In this document: piece after piece, positions 15,509 to 24,560 of the stretch
Position numbering within the stretch: position 1 is the first letter of the stretch
Layout of the letters: every line of letters starts with the position of its first letter
From: Williamsia sp. DF01-3
GTDB lineage: Bacteria; Actinomycetota; Actinomycetes; Mycobacteriales; Mycobacteriaceae
Length of the DNA: 64,000 nt
NCBI RefSeq assembly: GCF_023051145.1
Contig: NZ_JALKFS010000005.1
Coordinates: 5,039,733-5,103,732 of the forward strand
Reading direction: 5' to 3'
Made by a program: the position numbers and the translations under genes
Notes under the pieces: generated by a model
Seen by the model: only the letters and a program-made list of their open reading frames with translations
Told to the model about the DNA's origin: nothing
The model's database searches: none

Positions 15509-16512
15509 CGACTGCCCAGAGGCGGCCCAACCGTCGGCTCATCGGCTCGTTGCTGCTGGGTACGGCCGCAATCGCAGTCGTGGTGGTGGCCGCCCTGTGC
15601 GCAGGGGACCCGGTGGTGCTTCCATTCGAGGCTTTCGCCGCACTCACCGACGCTTCCGATCCCCTTCACCCTTACGTGGCGGATTCCCGCTTGCCACGAG
15701 CACTGCTCGGCGTGATGTGCGGGGCCGCCCTCGGCCTGGCGGGCATCTTGATGCAGGACGCGATGCAGAACCGCATCGCCGGTCCCGAACTCCTGGGCGT
15801 GTCCTCGGGCGCTGCCGTGGTGTTGACCGCGGTGACCGTGCTCGCGCTGCCGGTGGGACTGCACCAGTTGCCGTACGTCGCACTGCTCGGGGCCGCAGTG
15901 GCCGGCTCGACGGTGCTCGTAGCAGTGGGAAAAACCCACGACCCCACCTCGATGCTGCTGATCGGCTCGGCGGTCACCGCGTTGGCGTCCGGACTCGTGA
16001 TCGCGCTCGTGAGCCTGGGCACCGAGGGCAACCTGCCATTGCTGTTCCGCTACCTGCTGGGAAGCCTCAGCGATCGCGGCTGGCCACACGTCGCAGTGGT
16101 CGCTCCCTGGCTCGCCGTCGCCGTGCCGGCAGCCCTGTTCCTGCGGCACCGCGTGGCAGCTCTGTCCCTCGGCGACGATGTTGCGGCGGGCCTGGGCATC
16201 AATGTGTTTCGTGCACGGTTGTCGGCGCTCGGGTGCGCCGGTGTGCTGGCCGCGGTTGTCGCCTGCGTGTGCGGCCCGGTGGCGTATGTGGCCCTCCTGG
16301 CGCCGCACCTGTGCAGGTGGGCGCTGCGCACGACCAGCGCCCGCCGGGTCTTCTGGCTGACACCGGTCGCGGGCGCAGTATTGCTCACCGCAGCTGATCT
16401 CTTGTCCCGAATTGCGCTGTATCCCATAGAGATCCCGGTGGGTATCACCACCACCCTGATCGGCGTCCCGACGCTGCTCATCGCACTACGCCGCCAGGAC
16501 TCGGCGGCATGA
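15490..16512 (+). CDS. FecCD-type ABC permease subunit 1
   Basis: This is an iron-chelate-type (FecCD/BtuC) permease of about 340 residues with nine to ten membrane helices. Family marks include RLPRALLGVMCGAALGLAGILMQ, the NRIAGPELLGVSSGAA turn, and CGPVAYVALLAPHLCR before the last helices. The start is uncertain: ATG at 15490, used here, falls inside the Zur-type box, and ATG at 15478 or 15475 is also in frame. It overlaps the next permease gene as ATGA. It should form a heterodimeric channel with it. Confidence 0.85.
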   Translation: MITIVNTTAQRRPNRRLIGSLLLGTAAIAVVVVAALCAGDPVVLPFEAFAALTDASDPLHPYVADSRLPRALLGVMCGAALGLAGILMQDAMQNRIAGPELLGVSSGAAVVLTAVTVLALPVGLHQLPYVALLGAAVAGSTVLVAVGKTHDPTSMLLIGSAVTALASGLVIALVSLGTEGNLPLLFRYLLGSLSDRGWPHVAVVAPWLAVAVPAALFLRHRVAALSLGDDVAAGLGINVFRARLSALGCAGVLAAVVACVCGPVAYVALLAPHLCRWALRTTSARRVFWLTPVAGAVLLTAADLLSRIALYPIEIPVGITTTLIGVPTLLIALRRQDSAA

Positions 16513-17504
16513 GGGAACCGAACCTGCTGCGTCCCCTTCCCCTCCTGGCCGGCGGCGCAGTGGTGCTCGTCGCACTCGTGATGGCGCATCTGATGATCGG
16601 GCGTTCCGACCTCGGCGCCGCCGACACCTTTCGGGTTCTGACGGGCACGTCGGAGATCCGCGCACACGAGGTCATCGTCCTCAAGTACCGCCTCCCCCGG
16701 GTACTCGTCGGTATGGGCGCCGGTGTCCTGCTTGCTCTCTCGGGCGCACTTCTACAAGCCGTGATCGGCAATCCACTCGCCGAACCGGGGACCACCGGAG
16801 TCGGGGCGGGCGCGGCACTCGGTGTCGTCGTGGCCATACTCGCGTTCCCACAACAGGACATGGCAGCCATCGCGTCGTTGGTCGGCGCAGTCGCCGCCGG
16901 CGTCTTGCTGTACCTGGTCGGACGACGATCGCTCGCGGTGGCGGGAATCCTGTTGGGCGCCATCCTCGGCGCAGTCACCTCGTTGTTGCTCGTCGTCGAC
17001 GCGCAGCCGATGGGTGTGGTGCTCCGATGGCTCATCGGGTCACTCAATGCGCGTACGCAGTCCGATTGGAATGCTCTGTGGCCCTGGGTGCTCGCACTCG
17101 GAGCGTCTGCTCTGCTCGTATCCTCACGGGTCAATGTCCTCTCACTCGGCGACATCACCGCCACGGGTCTGGGATTGCGCACGGCGCGAACCCGTTTCGT
17201 GCTGCTTATGGTCGCGGTGCTCGCGGCCGCAGCAGCCGTCACGGCAGCCGGTGCGGTGGCGTTCATCGGTTTGATGGCACCACATCTGGCGCGCATCCTG
17301 GTCGGCGGCGACTATCGGGATCTGATACCCGTCAGCATGGTGCTCGGGGCAATCGGTCTGTCGGCCGCCGATCTCCTGGCCTTCAGCATCACACTCGACC
17401 TGCCCGGGAGTGGCCCGGCGGTCACCGGCCTCCCGGTCGGCGCCGTCACCGCGTCACTGGGTGCGCCGTACCTGATCTGGCTCGTCCGAAGGGAACGCAG
17501 ATGA
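16509..17504 (+). CDS. FecCD-type ABC permease subunit 2
   Basis: This 331-residue permease pairs with the previous gene. It shows the FecCD pattern YRLPRVLVGMGAGVLLALSGALLQ, then GNPLAEPGTTGVGAGAALG, and AVAFIGLMAPHLARILVGGDYR, the helix that contacts the ATPase. It has nine to ten membrane helices. Its start and stop overlap the adjacent importer genes as ATGA, so the three are coupled. Nothing looks missing. Confidence 0.9.
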   Translation: MREPNLLRPLPLLAGGAVVLVALVMAHLMIGRSDLGAADTFRVLTGTSEIRAHEVIVLKYRLPRVLVGMGAGVLLALSGALLQAVIGNPLAEPGTTGVGAGAALGVVVAILAFPQQDMAAIASLVGAVAAGVLLYLVGRRSLAVAGILLGAILGAVTSLLLVVDAQPMGVVLRWLIGSLNARTQSDWNALWPWVLALGASALLVSSRVNVLSLGDITATGLGLRTARTRFVLLMVAVLAAAAAVTAAGAVAFIGLMAPHLARILVGGDYRDLIPVSMVLGAIGLSAADLLAFSITLDLPGSGPAVTGLPVGAVTASLGAPYLIWLVRRERR

Positions 17505-18285
17505 ATCAAAGTCCGCCGCTGCTCGAGGGATTCGACCTCGAACTCGGCTATCGCGGACGTGCCGTCGTCGACGGCCTGAACCTGCGAATCGAGTCCGGTA
17601 CCGCAACAGCCCTGGTGGGTCCCAACGGCTCGGGCAAGTCCACGCTGCTGATGGCTCTGGCCCGCGTACTCACCCCCGCCATGGCGAGGTTCGACTGGAC
17701 GGTGAACCCATCGCCTCGCGCAAGACGGTCGACGTTGCACGCAGGCTCGCGATCCTTCCGCAGACCTCCACGATCCCGGCAGGGTTGCGAGTTCGTGAGC
17801 TGGTGGAACAGGGCCGGTACCCGCGTCTGGGTCCCCTTGCCATGCTCAGTCGCCGCGACGACGAGGTGATGGCCAGGGCGATGTCGATGGCGGGGGTGAC
17901 GTCGATGGCCGAACGGCGCCTCGATTCGTTGTCGGGCGGTGAACGTCAACGGGCCTGGATCGCGATGGCACTCGCCCAGGACACGGGCGTGCTGCTACTC
18001 GACGAGCCGACCACGTATCTCGACATCCGGCATCAGATCGATCTGATGGAACTGATCGTCGAACTCGTTCGCGCACATGGCAAAACGGTTGTGATGGTGC
18101 TCCACGACGTCAACCAGGCCGCGCGGTACTGCGATCGGATCGTCGCGATGCGCGACGGCACGGTCATCGCCGACGGTCATCCGGACGACGTGCTGACCGC
18201 CGACCTGCTGCACACGGTGTTCGACGTACGCGCCCGGATCAGCCGCGACCCGGTGTCCGGGCGGCCTATGTTCACCGCGGAATGA
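17501..18285 (+). pseudogene. FecE-type ABC ATPase, interrupted by a one-base deletion
   Basis: The gene starts at ATG 17501 (overlapping the permease stop) and reads through Walker A GPNGSGKST (residues 40-48). Near residue 58 the frame is lost. Restoring one C in the run at 17673-17677 joins it to LTPRHGEVRLDGEPIASRK and then to the second half, with the Q-loop LPQTST, signature LSGGERQRAW, Walker B GVLLLDEPTTYLD and H-loop VVMVLHDVN. The repaired protein would be 261 residues, the normal FecE length. All catalytic residues on both sides are intact and the coding quality is undamaged, so either the sequence has a base missing or the mutation is recent. If real, the importer would lose its motor unless another FecE substitutes. 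Confidence 0.85.
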
Positions 18286-18297
18286 AGCGCGACGAGG

Positions 18298-19176
18298 TCA
18301 GAGCCCAGCGCGTTCGAGTGCGTCATCGAAGATCTCCGACGCCATCTTTTCGCTCTTGCCCTCGGCGAGCGCTGCCGCGTACACCGCGTACAGCTCGCCA
18401 CCGACCTGCTCGAACCTCTTGGCCCAGGCTTCCCCGTCGAATCGCCAGTAGCCGATGATGTCGCACTGATCGGCTTTCCAGCCGAACTGCTTGCGGAAGT
18501 GCTTGCGAACAGCCCGCGATGCCTTCGCCTCAGCGGCGAACCAGCAGTACCCGCGGCCCTCGGGGTGACCGAACCGCTCGACTGCCTCGCAGAGTCGGCT
18601 GTCGCCGTAACCGTTTCCGCTGCCGACCAGACTGATCAGGTCCACGTTGTCGCGCCGGGGCAGATAGTCCAGGTCGGACTCGTCGACAACCTCGACGATG
18701 GCGGTGACCCGGGCCTGCGCAGACAGTCCTTCGATGATCCGGGCGAGCGCGGGCAGACCCGCGAGGTCGGCGACCAGCAGTTGCCACTCGGTGGTCACCT
18801 CAGGGCGGTACCAGCCTCGAGCGTGCGACATACCCACCTCGTCTCCGACCCGGGCACCCTGTGCCCACAGGGTCGCGACGCCGTGGTCGTGGACCACGAA
18901 GTCGACCACCATCGTGTTGGCAGTCCGATCGACAGAGCGAACCGTGTAATTGCGGCCCTCCGGCGGGGTCTCCTGGTCGTAGTAGCCCCAGACACCGTCC
19001 CGGTTCTCCATCGCCGGGAGCCGGCCGCCACCAGCAGTCGGAAAGTAGATGCCGACCACTTCGTCCGCCAGGTCAGGCAGTTCGAGGACGGCCAGATCAG
19101 GTACAGCGAAAACGATCCGGCGCAACCGCGGATTCAGCTCGGTGTTCTCGACCACCCGCGCAAACGAAAATCCCAT
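18298..19176 (-). CDS. Siderophore-interacting FAD protein (ferric-siderophore reductase)
   Basis: This 292-residue protein has the SIP layout: an FAD-binding barrel (about 1-130, with the flavin motif RNYTVRSVD) and a C-terminal NAD(P)H-binding domain (about 130-250, with LLVADLAGLPALARIIEGL and CWFAAEAKASRAVRKHF). SIP proteins reduce ferric siderophores in the cytoplasm to release iron. A good IdeR-like box lies a few bases upstream of the start (19182-19200), so it is probably iron-repressed, in contrast to its zinc-controlled neighbours. It converges on the FecE gene 13 bases away but is a separate unit. Confidence 0.9.
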   Translation of the reverse strand: MGFSFARVVENTELNPRLRRIVFAVPDLAVLELPDLADEVVGIYFPTAGGGRLPAMENRDGVWGYYDQETPPEGRNYTVRSVDRTANTMVVDFVVHDHGVATLWAQGARVGDEVGMSHARGWYRPEVTTEWQLLVADLAGLPALARIIEGLSAQARVTAIVEVVDESDLDYLPRRDNVDLISLVGSGNGYGDSRLCEAVERFGHPEGRGYCWFAAEAKASRAVRKHFRKQFGWKADQCDIIGYWRFDGEAWAKRFEQVGGELYAVYAAALAEGKSEKMASEIFDDALERAGL

Positions 19177-19181
19177 GCGGG

Positions 19182-19200
19182 GAAGGTTACCCTAACCAAC
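19182..19200. promoter_or_regulatory. IdeR iron box upstream of siderophore-interacting protein
   Basis: The core AGGTTACCCTAACC matches the IdeR/DtxR palindrome (about 13 of 19 positions, and both inner arms GGTTA and TAACC). It begins six bases before the ATG of the leftward gene, where binding would block transcription. It also overlaps the stop codon of the small gene further upstream. Confidence 0.75.
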
Positions 19201-19410
19201 TGTAGTTGGGCAGTCGCGATCTTCATCCAAGACGTTGAGCTGGATCGCTGCGGAGGCCGTGGCGCATGACGGACACAGCGTGTGGTGGTCGCTCACCGAC
19301 CAGCCGTTCATGGTCGCCACGGCAGCAGCGGCAGCCCGACCAGCAAATCTTGATGCCGCGAGCTCGAAGCCGCACCACAGGCACAGGATCGATGTCGAAT
19401 CCCCACGCAT
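19192..19410 (-). CDS. Small CxxC-CxxC (zinc-ribbon-like) protein of unknown function
   Basis: This 72-residue frame starts at ATG 19410, eight bases after a GAGGTGG ribosome-binding site. It has two CxxC knuckles, LCLWCG and LCPSCA, about 45 residues apart, and a final Cys. Such spacing suggests a zinc ribbon or rubredoxin-like fold. I do not recognise a named family. Its stop lies inside the IdeR box of the next gene, so it may read through into that gene or be separate. Confidence 0.55.
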   Translation of the reverse strand: MRGDSTSILCLWCGFELAASRFAGRAAAAAVATMNGWSVSDHHTLCPSCATASAAIQLNVLDEDRDCPTTVG

Positions 19411-19656
19411 CAGACAGTCCACCTCGATAAGTCACCCCGGCGCGCCCGCGGGAATGCGGGCACACAGCGCGTCGCGCTCGGCGATGTATGCCCACAACGG
19501 GACCACTTCAAACCCCGCCGATCGGGTTTGAGCCCATCACCAGTGGGAGTTCGGCCACCACGTCGCACGCAGGCCCAGACCAACGGTCAGCGCTGGTGGA
19601 AAGCGGTACGGCCGAGCCCGCCGGCACCCGCGACGGGCCAGACCGTAATGCGAACC
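19411..19656. other. Intergenic stretch, nothing recognised
   Basis: About 245 bases between two small leftward genes. Open frames here lack ribosome-binding sites and family motifs. A TTTGAGCCC-like string near 19527 recalls a tRNA T-arm but no cloverleaf can be built around it. Confidence 0.4.
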
Positions 19657-19818
19657 TCAGCTCGGGGTGGCGCCGATCAACATCAACGCCAGCAGTCCGA
19701 GCACTGCCGCGACCACCAGATAACCCGACCAGCCCGGCCCGGGTTCGTCGCCGATCGGACGAGTGTGGGCACGGAACGTCGGTGACGTCCATGTCGCCGG
19801 CGGCGAGTAGGAACTCAT
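19657..19818 (-). CDS. Small single-pass membrane protein
   Basis: This 53-residue frame begins MSSYSPPATWTS behind a near-perfect AGGAGGTGG site three bases before ATG. A single membrane helix (YLVVAAVLGLLALMLIGA) lies at the C-terminus, with a proline-rich soluble N-terminus. No family is recognised. The ribosome-binding site and amphipathic layout make a real gene likely. Confidence 0.6.
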   Translation of the reverse strand: MSSYSPPATWTSPTFRAHTRPIGDEPGPGWSGYLVVAAVLGLLALMLIGATPS

Positions 19819-20028
19819 GATCCACCTCCTGATATCTGCCGCCCGACAGGGGCGGCTGACTCACACAGCGAGATTCCAAACGTCAAGAGACAGCTGTTTA
19901 TTGCGTCCAGCGGACGGATGTAGTCGACACCACATCGGGAGGCCGCGAGCCTCGCTTCGAGAGCGGTACGGGCCGGGTCGACGAGCGACCAGAGGAACCG
20001 GCGGAGTGTCACACCGGGGAAAATAGGG

Positions 20029-20073
20029 CTCCGGTTGAGCTACAGGGTCGGGGGTCGTGCAGCTCAACCGGAG
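20029..20073. repeat. 13-bp perfect inverted repeat in a 336-base gap
   Basis: The gap from 19819 to 20154 holds no gene that I can support. It contains perfect arms CTCCGGTTGAGCT (20029-20041) and AGCTCAACCGGAG (20061-20073) with a 19-base GC-rich loop. There is no following T-run in either direction, so it could be an RNA hairpin, a protein site or a relic. A short TTTTTT run lies further right at about 20125, just beyond the fadA2 stop. Confidence 0.5.
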
Positions 20074-20154
20074 TTATCAAGTACTTCGCCGTAGGGGCGC
20101 CGGGCGTTACACACCTTCAAAAGTTTTTTCAGATGTGCAATACCCGGCGTCCGA

Positions 20155-21450
20155 TCACGCCTCGACGATCGCGGTGACGCCCTGTCCGCCGGCAGCGCAG
20201 ATGGAGATCAGCGCACGTCCGCCGCCGTTCTCCTTGATCTGCTTGGCCGTCTGGGCGACGATCCGGCCGCCGGTGGCAGCAAACGGGTGGCCGGCCGCCA
20301 GTGAGGACCCGTTCACGTTGAGCTTGCTGCGGTCGATGCTGCCCAGTGCCGAATCGAGGCCCAACCGCTCCTTGCAGTACGCATCGGACTCGAACGCCGC
20401 CAGCGTGCACAGGACAACCGAGGCGAAGGCCTCGTGGATCTCGTAGTAGTCGAAGTCCTGCAACGTCAGGCCATTGCGCTCGAGTAGACGCGGAATCGCG
20501 TAGGTGGGGGCCATGAGCAGGCCGTCGGGCCCGTTGACGTAATCGACCGCGGCGGTCTCGACATCCACGAGGTGTGCGAGCACCGGCAGCTTCTTCTCCG
20601 CAGCCCACTCGTCGGTGCTCAGCAACACAGCGGAAGCGCCGTCGGTCAGCGGAGTCGAGTTGCCCGCAGTCATGGTGGCGTCGCCGAGGGACGCCCCGAA
20701 GACCGGCTTGAGGGTCGACAACTTCTCGACAGTGCTTCCCGGCCGCAGGTTCTGGTCGCGGGTGAGCCCGAGGAACGGGGTGATCAGGTCGTCGAAGAAG
20801 CCGCGGTCGTAGGCGGCCGCCATGTTCTTGTGGCTGGCTGCGGCGAGTTCGTCCTGATCGGACCGCTTGATACCGAACTCTTTGGCGGTGATCGCGGCGT
20901 GCTCACCCATGGACATACCGGTGCGGGGCTCCCCGTTGCGTGGGATCTCGATGCCCAGCGACGTCGGGAGTTTGGCGATGGCCTTGAGGCGGTCGACAGT
21001 GCTACGGGCCCGGTTCACCGCCAGCAGCGACTGCCGCAGGTCCTCGGACACCGCGATCGGGGCATCGGAGGTGGTGTCGACGCCGCCGCCGATGCCTGCG
21101 TCGAACTTGCCCGTCGCGATGCCGTCGGCCACAGCCGAGATCGCCTGGAGACCTGTGCCGCAGGCCTGCTGGAGGTCGAAGGCGGGGGTGTAGGGCGACA
21201 ACGCCGAGCCGAGGACCGACTCGCGGATGAGGTTGAAGTCACGCGCGTGCTTGAGCACGGCGCCACCGGCCACCATCCCCAGCCGCTCGCCCTGAAGGCT
21301 GAACCTGCTGATCAGGCCGTCAAGGGTGGCGGTGAACATGTCCTGGTTGCTGGCCTTGGCGTAGGCCCCGTCTTGCTTGGCGAACGGGATCCGGTTGCCG
21401 CCGACGATCGCGACAGGTCGCACGGTACGGGTCTGGTTATTCGATACCAC
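20155..21450 (-). CDS. fadA2: Acetyl-CoA acyltransferase (thiolase) FadA2
   Basis: This 431-residue thiolase has the nucleophile Cys97 in [13 protein letters not shown], the HEAFA motif near residue 345 and the C-terminal CAAGGQG with the second catalytic Cys. Thiolases cleave or make 3-ketoacyl-CoA. The GTG start at 21450 follows GGGAG by seven bases and gives the expected N-terminus. It is divergent from fabG4, and this pair with htdX is kept in mycobacteria as fadA2-fabG4-htdX. A palindrome between them (21491-21506) matches one upstream of the nearby TetR gene. The natural chain length is unknown. Confidence 0.9.
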   Translation of the reverse strand: MVSNNQTRTVRPVAIVGGNRIPFAKQDGAYAKASNQDMFTATLDGLISRFSLQGERLGMVAGGAVLKHARDFNLIRESVLGSALSPYTPAFDLQQACGTGLQAISAVADGIATGKFDAGIGGGVDTTSDAPIAVSEDLRQSLLAVNRARSTVDRLKAIAKLPTSLGIEIPRNGEPRTGMSMGEHAAITAKEFGIKRSDQDELAAASHKNMAAAYDRGFFDDLITPFLGLTRDQNLRPGSTVEKLSTLKPVFGASLGDATMTAGNSTPLTDGASAVLLSTDEWAAEKKLPVLAHLVDVETAAVDYVNGPDGLLMAPTYAIPRLLERNGLTLQDFDYYEIHEAFASVVLCTLAAFESDAYCKERLGLDSALGSIDRSKLNVNGSSLAAGHPFAATGGRIVAQTAKQIKENGGGRALISICAAGGQGVTAIVEA

Positions 21451-21490
21451 TGTGGATCTCCCAAGTTGTGGATGGCTCTTATGGCGTATT

Positions 21491-21506
21491 CTTACTCCCG
21501 AGTAAG
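21491..21506. promoter_or_regulatory. CTTAC-N6-GTAAG operator between fadA2 and fabG4
   Basis: CTTACTC and GAGTAAG arms flank CC, a perfect palindrome in the divergent promoter region. The same CTTAC-N6-GTAAG frame occurs at 24561-24576 before the TetR gene, pointing to that regulator as the ligand. Confidence 0.7.
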
Positions 21507-21606
21507 TTCGTTGTCGAGCCGCCCCCGGGATATGCCCGACTCGGGTGGTGCACACAACACACATGCCGTACGCGAGGCGTTCAAAAGCAAAGAAAAGGGA
21601 GTGCAC

Positions 21607-22968
21607 GTGTCTGCCACAGGAACCACCGACCTTTACTCGACCATCGTCAGCTCAGGACCGGGCGCGTTCATCGCGAGCAAGGTCGGCTTGCCGCAGCCGC
21701 CCACGCTGCGCCGCTACAAGGCCGGCGAGCCCCCGTTGGCAGGCCCCGTCCTGATCGGCGGCAACGGTCGGCTGATCGAACCCCTTCGCGAGGTCCTCGG
21801 AGAGGACTATGAGCTGATCGTGAACAACACGAGTGGTCGTGGGGCAGACAAGCTGGGCGCCGCGGTGCTCGATGCCACCGGCATCACCAAGTCGTCCGAG
21901 CTGTCGCAGCTGTTCGAGTTCTTCGCCCCCACCATCCGGTCGGCAGGCAACAGTGCGCGGTTCGTGGTCATCGGCACCACGCCGGAGCTGATCAAGAACC
22001 CGAGCGAGCATGTCGCACAGCGCGCGCTCGAGGGCTTCACCCGCTCGCTGGGCAAGGAACTGCGCAACGGCGCAACCGCCCAGCTCGTCTACGTCTCCCC
22101 CGATGCCAAGACCGGTTTGAGCGGACTGGAGTCGACCCTGCGATTCCTGCTGTCGGCTAAGTCGGCGTTCGTGGACGCCCAGGTCATCCGCGTCGACGAG
22201 AAAGATGCGGTCGCCCCTGCCAGCTGGGACAAGCCACTGACCGGCAAGGTTGCCGTGGTCACCGGTGCCGCCCGCGGTATCGGCGCCACCATTGCCGAGG
22301 TACTCGCGCGCGACGGCGCCCACGTCATCGCCGCTGACATCCCAGCGGCCGGTGAAGCGCTGTCGGCCACCGCCAACAAGGTCGGCGGCACCGCGTTGCC
22401 GATCGACGTCACCGCTCCCGATGCCGGCGCCAAGCTCGCCGAGCACGCACTCGAGCGCCACGGTGGCATCGACATCATCGTCAACAACGCCGGCATCACC
22501 CGCGACAAGCTGCTCGCCAACATGGACGACGCCCGCTGGAACGCGGTCATCGGCGTGAACCTGATCGCCCCGCAACAGCTGGTCGACGACCTGCTCGAGG
22601 CCGGCGCACTGCGCGAAGGTGGCGCCGTGATCGACGTGTCGTCCATCGCCGGTATCGCGGGCAACCGCGGCCAGACCAACTACGGGACGTCGAAGGCCGG
22701 CGTGATCGGGCTCGTCGACGCCTACGCGCCGGTTCTGGCCGAGAAGAAGATCACCATCAACGCTGTTGCGCCCGGCTTCATCGAGACCGCGATGACGGCG
22801 GCCATCCCACTGGCCACCCGCGAGGTCGGCCGTCGGATCAGCTCACTGCAGCAGGGCGGCCAGACCGTCGATGTCGCCGAAACCGTTGCATACTTTGCGA
22901 ATCCGGCCTCGAGCTCGGTGACCGGCAACGTGGTGCGCGTGTGCGGTCAGAGCATGCTGGGAGCGTGA
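21607..22968 (+). CDS. fabG4: 3-oxoacyl-thioester reductase FabG4 (two-domain SDR)
   Basis: This 453-residue protein has an N-terminal Rossmann-like domain (about 1-200) without a cofactor motif and a C-terminal catalytic SDR domain with [15 protein letters not shown] and the catalytic YGTSKAG. That two-domain build is characteristic of the high-molecular-weight FabG4, which reduces long 3-ketoacyl thioesters with NADH. I chose the GTG at 21607, five bases after GGGAG; the mature length then matches mycobacterial FabG4 (454). It is divergent from fadA2 and two bases from htdX, so the three can act on the same acyl chain. Confidence 0.9.
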   Translation: MSATGTTDLYSTIVSSGPGAFIASKVGLPQPPTLRRYKAGEPPLAGPVLIGGNGRLIEPLREVLGEDYELIVNNTSGRGADKLGAAVLDATGITKSSELSQLFEFFAPTIRSAGNSARFVVIGTTPELIKNPSEHVAQRALEGFTRSLGKELRNGATAQLVYVSPDAKTGLSGLESTLRFLLSAKSAFVDAQVIRVDEKDAVAPASWDKPLTGKVAVVTGAARGIGATIAEVLARDGAHVIAADIPAAGEALSATANKVGGTALPIDVTAPDAGAKLAEHALERHGGIDIIVNNAGITRDKLLANMDDARWNAVIGVNLIAPQQLVDDLLEAGALREGGAVIDVSSIAGIAGNRGQTNYGTSKAGVIGLVDAYAPVLAEKKITINAVAPGFIETAMTAAIPLATREVGRRISSLQQGGQTVDVAETVAYFANPASSSVTGNVVRVCGQSMLGA

Positions 22969-22969
22969 C

Positions 22970-23845
22970 GTGCCAAAAACCATTGAGCTGAAAGGGTTTC
23001 CGGCCACCTCCGACATCTATCGTCGCGCGGTGGTCGGAATGTTGCCCGGTATCGGCAAGTCCGGTCCCATCAAGGCCGACGCGCACCTCCCAGACACCGA
23101 ACTCGCCCTGTCCGACGTCAAGGTCGACCTCGACCAGCTACGCGCGTACTGCGCCAGCACCGGTCAGCGGTTCGGCGACACCCTGCCGCTGACCTTCCCG
23201 TTCGTGATGCAGTTCCCGCTCGTGATGGAACTGCTTGTCGCCCGCGACTTCCCGTTCTCGGCGGTGGGTTCGGTGCACGTGGAGAACACCATCGAACGTA
23301 TCCGCCCGGTCGCGGTGACCGAGCCGCTGAGCATCCGTACACACACGGAGAATCTGCGCGAACACCGCAAGGGGATGCTCGTCGATGCGATCTCTGAGTT
23401 CTCGGTGGGCAACGAGCTGGTCACCCGTCAGACCGCGACGTTCCTCAGTCAGCAGCGCACCAGTTTGTCCGGTGGTGAACGCGGCGAAGCCCCCAAGGAC
23501 CGTCGCCCCGCGCCCCCGGACGCAACGCTGGTCGCCAACCTCGGACTGATTCGTAAGTACGCATCCGCGAGCGGCGACCGCAACCCGATCCACATGAGTG
23601 ATCTGGGCGCCAAGGCATTCGGGTTCCCGCGGGCGATCGCCCACGGGATGTGGACCGCTGCGCGCGTGGTGGCGAATGTCGAAGGACAGCTGGACGACAA
23701 GGTCACCTACAACGTGCGGTTCGGCAAGCCGATCGTGTTGCCCGCCAAGGTGAATCTCTACACCACCCGCACCGGCGACGGATTCGACCTCTCGGCGCTG
23801 CATCCCAAGAAGGGATACCCGCACCTCACGGCGACCATCCGCTGA
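22970..23845 (+). CDS. htdX: 3-hydroxyacyl-thioester dehydratase HtdX (MaoC family)
   Basis: This 291-residue protein has two hot-dog folds; the C-terminal one carries hydratase motif 2 (YASASGDRNPIHMSD...AIAHGMW) with the catalytic Asp and His. MaoC-type dehydratases act on 3-hydroxyacyl-CoA or -ACP, the step after FabG4. It follows the fabG4 stop by one base with a GTG start and is in the same operon. A strong bidirectional terminator follows. Confidence 0.9.
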   Translation: MPKTIELKGFPATSDIYRRAVVGMLPGIGKSGPIKADAHLPDTELALSDVKVDLDQLRAYCASTGQRFGDTLPLTFPFVMQFPLVMELLVARDFPFSAVGSVHVENTIERIRPVAVTEPLSIRTHTENLREHRKGMLVDAISEFSVGNELVTRQTATFLSQQRTSLSGGERGEAPKDRRPAPPDATLVANLGLIRKYASASGDRNPIHMSDLGAKAFGFPRAIAHGMWTAARVVANVEGQLDDKVTYNVRFGKPIVLPAKVNLYTTRTGDGFDLSALHPKKGYPHLTATIR

Positions 23846-23854
23846 CCCCGAATT

Positions 23855-23903
23855 GGTGGGTTCGGGCGAGCATTTCCCCTGGTGGGGCTCGCCCGAACCC
23901 ACC
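23855..23903. terminator. Bidirectional terminator between htdX and TetR genes
   Basis: Perfect 17-bp arms (GGTGGGTTCGGGCGAGC and its complement) with a 15-base loop sit between two convergent genes; a short T-rich tail follows on the right. Confidence 0.85.
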
Positions 23904-23926
23904 ATCTTTGGTCAGGGGCAGTCGGT

Positions 23927-24532
23927 TCAGGGGCGGTCGCCCGCCAGGCCTTTCCAACCCATCGAGACCATGAGGTCGGCGGCGACGTCGAGGTCGATGT
24001 CGCCCTCCGAGATCCGGTCGGCCACAGCCTCTCCGGCCCCGACGAGCGCTACGGCCATCAATTCGAAGTCGGTGTCGCTGGGATGCGGAACGGTGGTGCC
24101 CCGACGCAGCAGATCGGCGACCATCTCGATCAGCCGGGCACGGCTCGCGGCCACCAGGCCGGCGAACTTGGCCTGACCGCTGGCGAGGCGGTAGAGCACT
24201 CGCCATGATTCGCGGTTGTCGTGCACATAACGCAGAAAGCTGAAGATCACCGTGCGGGCCTGGTCGTGCTGGCGCAGATTGGGGTCGAATCCTGCGCTCA
24301 TCGCCTCGATGAACCGAGCGCCTTCACGGCTGATGCACGCGCCGAAGAGTTCGTCCTTGGAGCCGTAATAGAGGTAGAGCATCGGCTTGCTGATACTGGC
24401 CTGCGCAGCGATCGCGTCCATCGACGTCTCCCGAAAACCGTTGGCGGCGAACACTTGCACAGCGGCGTCGAGCATCTGCTGCTCTCGTACGGCGCGTGGC
24501 AAACGCTTCGTTCCTCCGGCCACGACGACCAC
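23927..24532 (-). CDS. TetR-family regulator, likely of the fadA2/fabG4/htdX genes
   Basis: This 201-residue protein has an N-terminal TetR helix-turn-helix (about 10-60, with AANGFRETSMDAIAAQASISKPMLYLYYGSKDEL recognisable in parts) and an all-helical ligand domain. Its own promoter carries a CTTACC/GGTAAG palindrome matching the one between fadA2 and fabG4. Autoregulation together with the neighbouring beta-oxidation-like genes is therefore likely; an acyl-CoA ligand is an inference. The start is GTG at 24532 behind a GGGGG stretch. Confidence 0.85.
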   Translation of the reverse strand: MVVVAGGTKRLPRAVREQQMLDAAVQVFAANGFRETSMDAIAAQASISKPMLYLYYGSKDELFGACISREGARFIEAMSAGFDPNLRQHDQARTVIFSFLRYVHDNRESWRVLYRLASGQAKFAGLVAASRARLIEMVADLLRRGTTVPHPSDTDFELMAVALVGAGEAVADRISEGDIDLDVAADLMVSMGWKGLAGDRP

Positions 24533-24560
24533 ACCCCCTTTGAATTCAGACGAATGTCAC

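Noticed and set aside
20029-20110. Possible tRNA (AGCTCAACCGG resembles a D-arm)
   Set aside because: No anticodon stem, T-arm or acceptor pairing can be built around it; it is one arm of a perfect inverted repeat.
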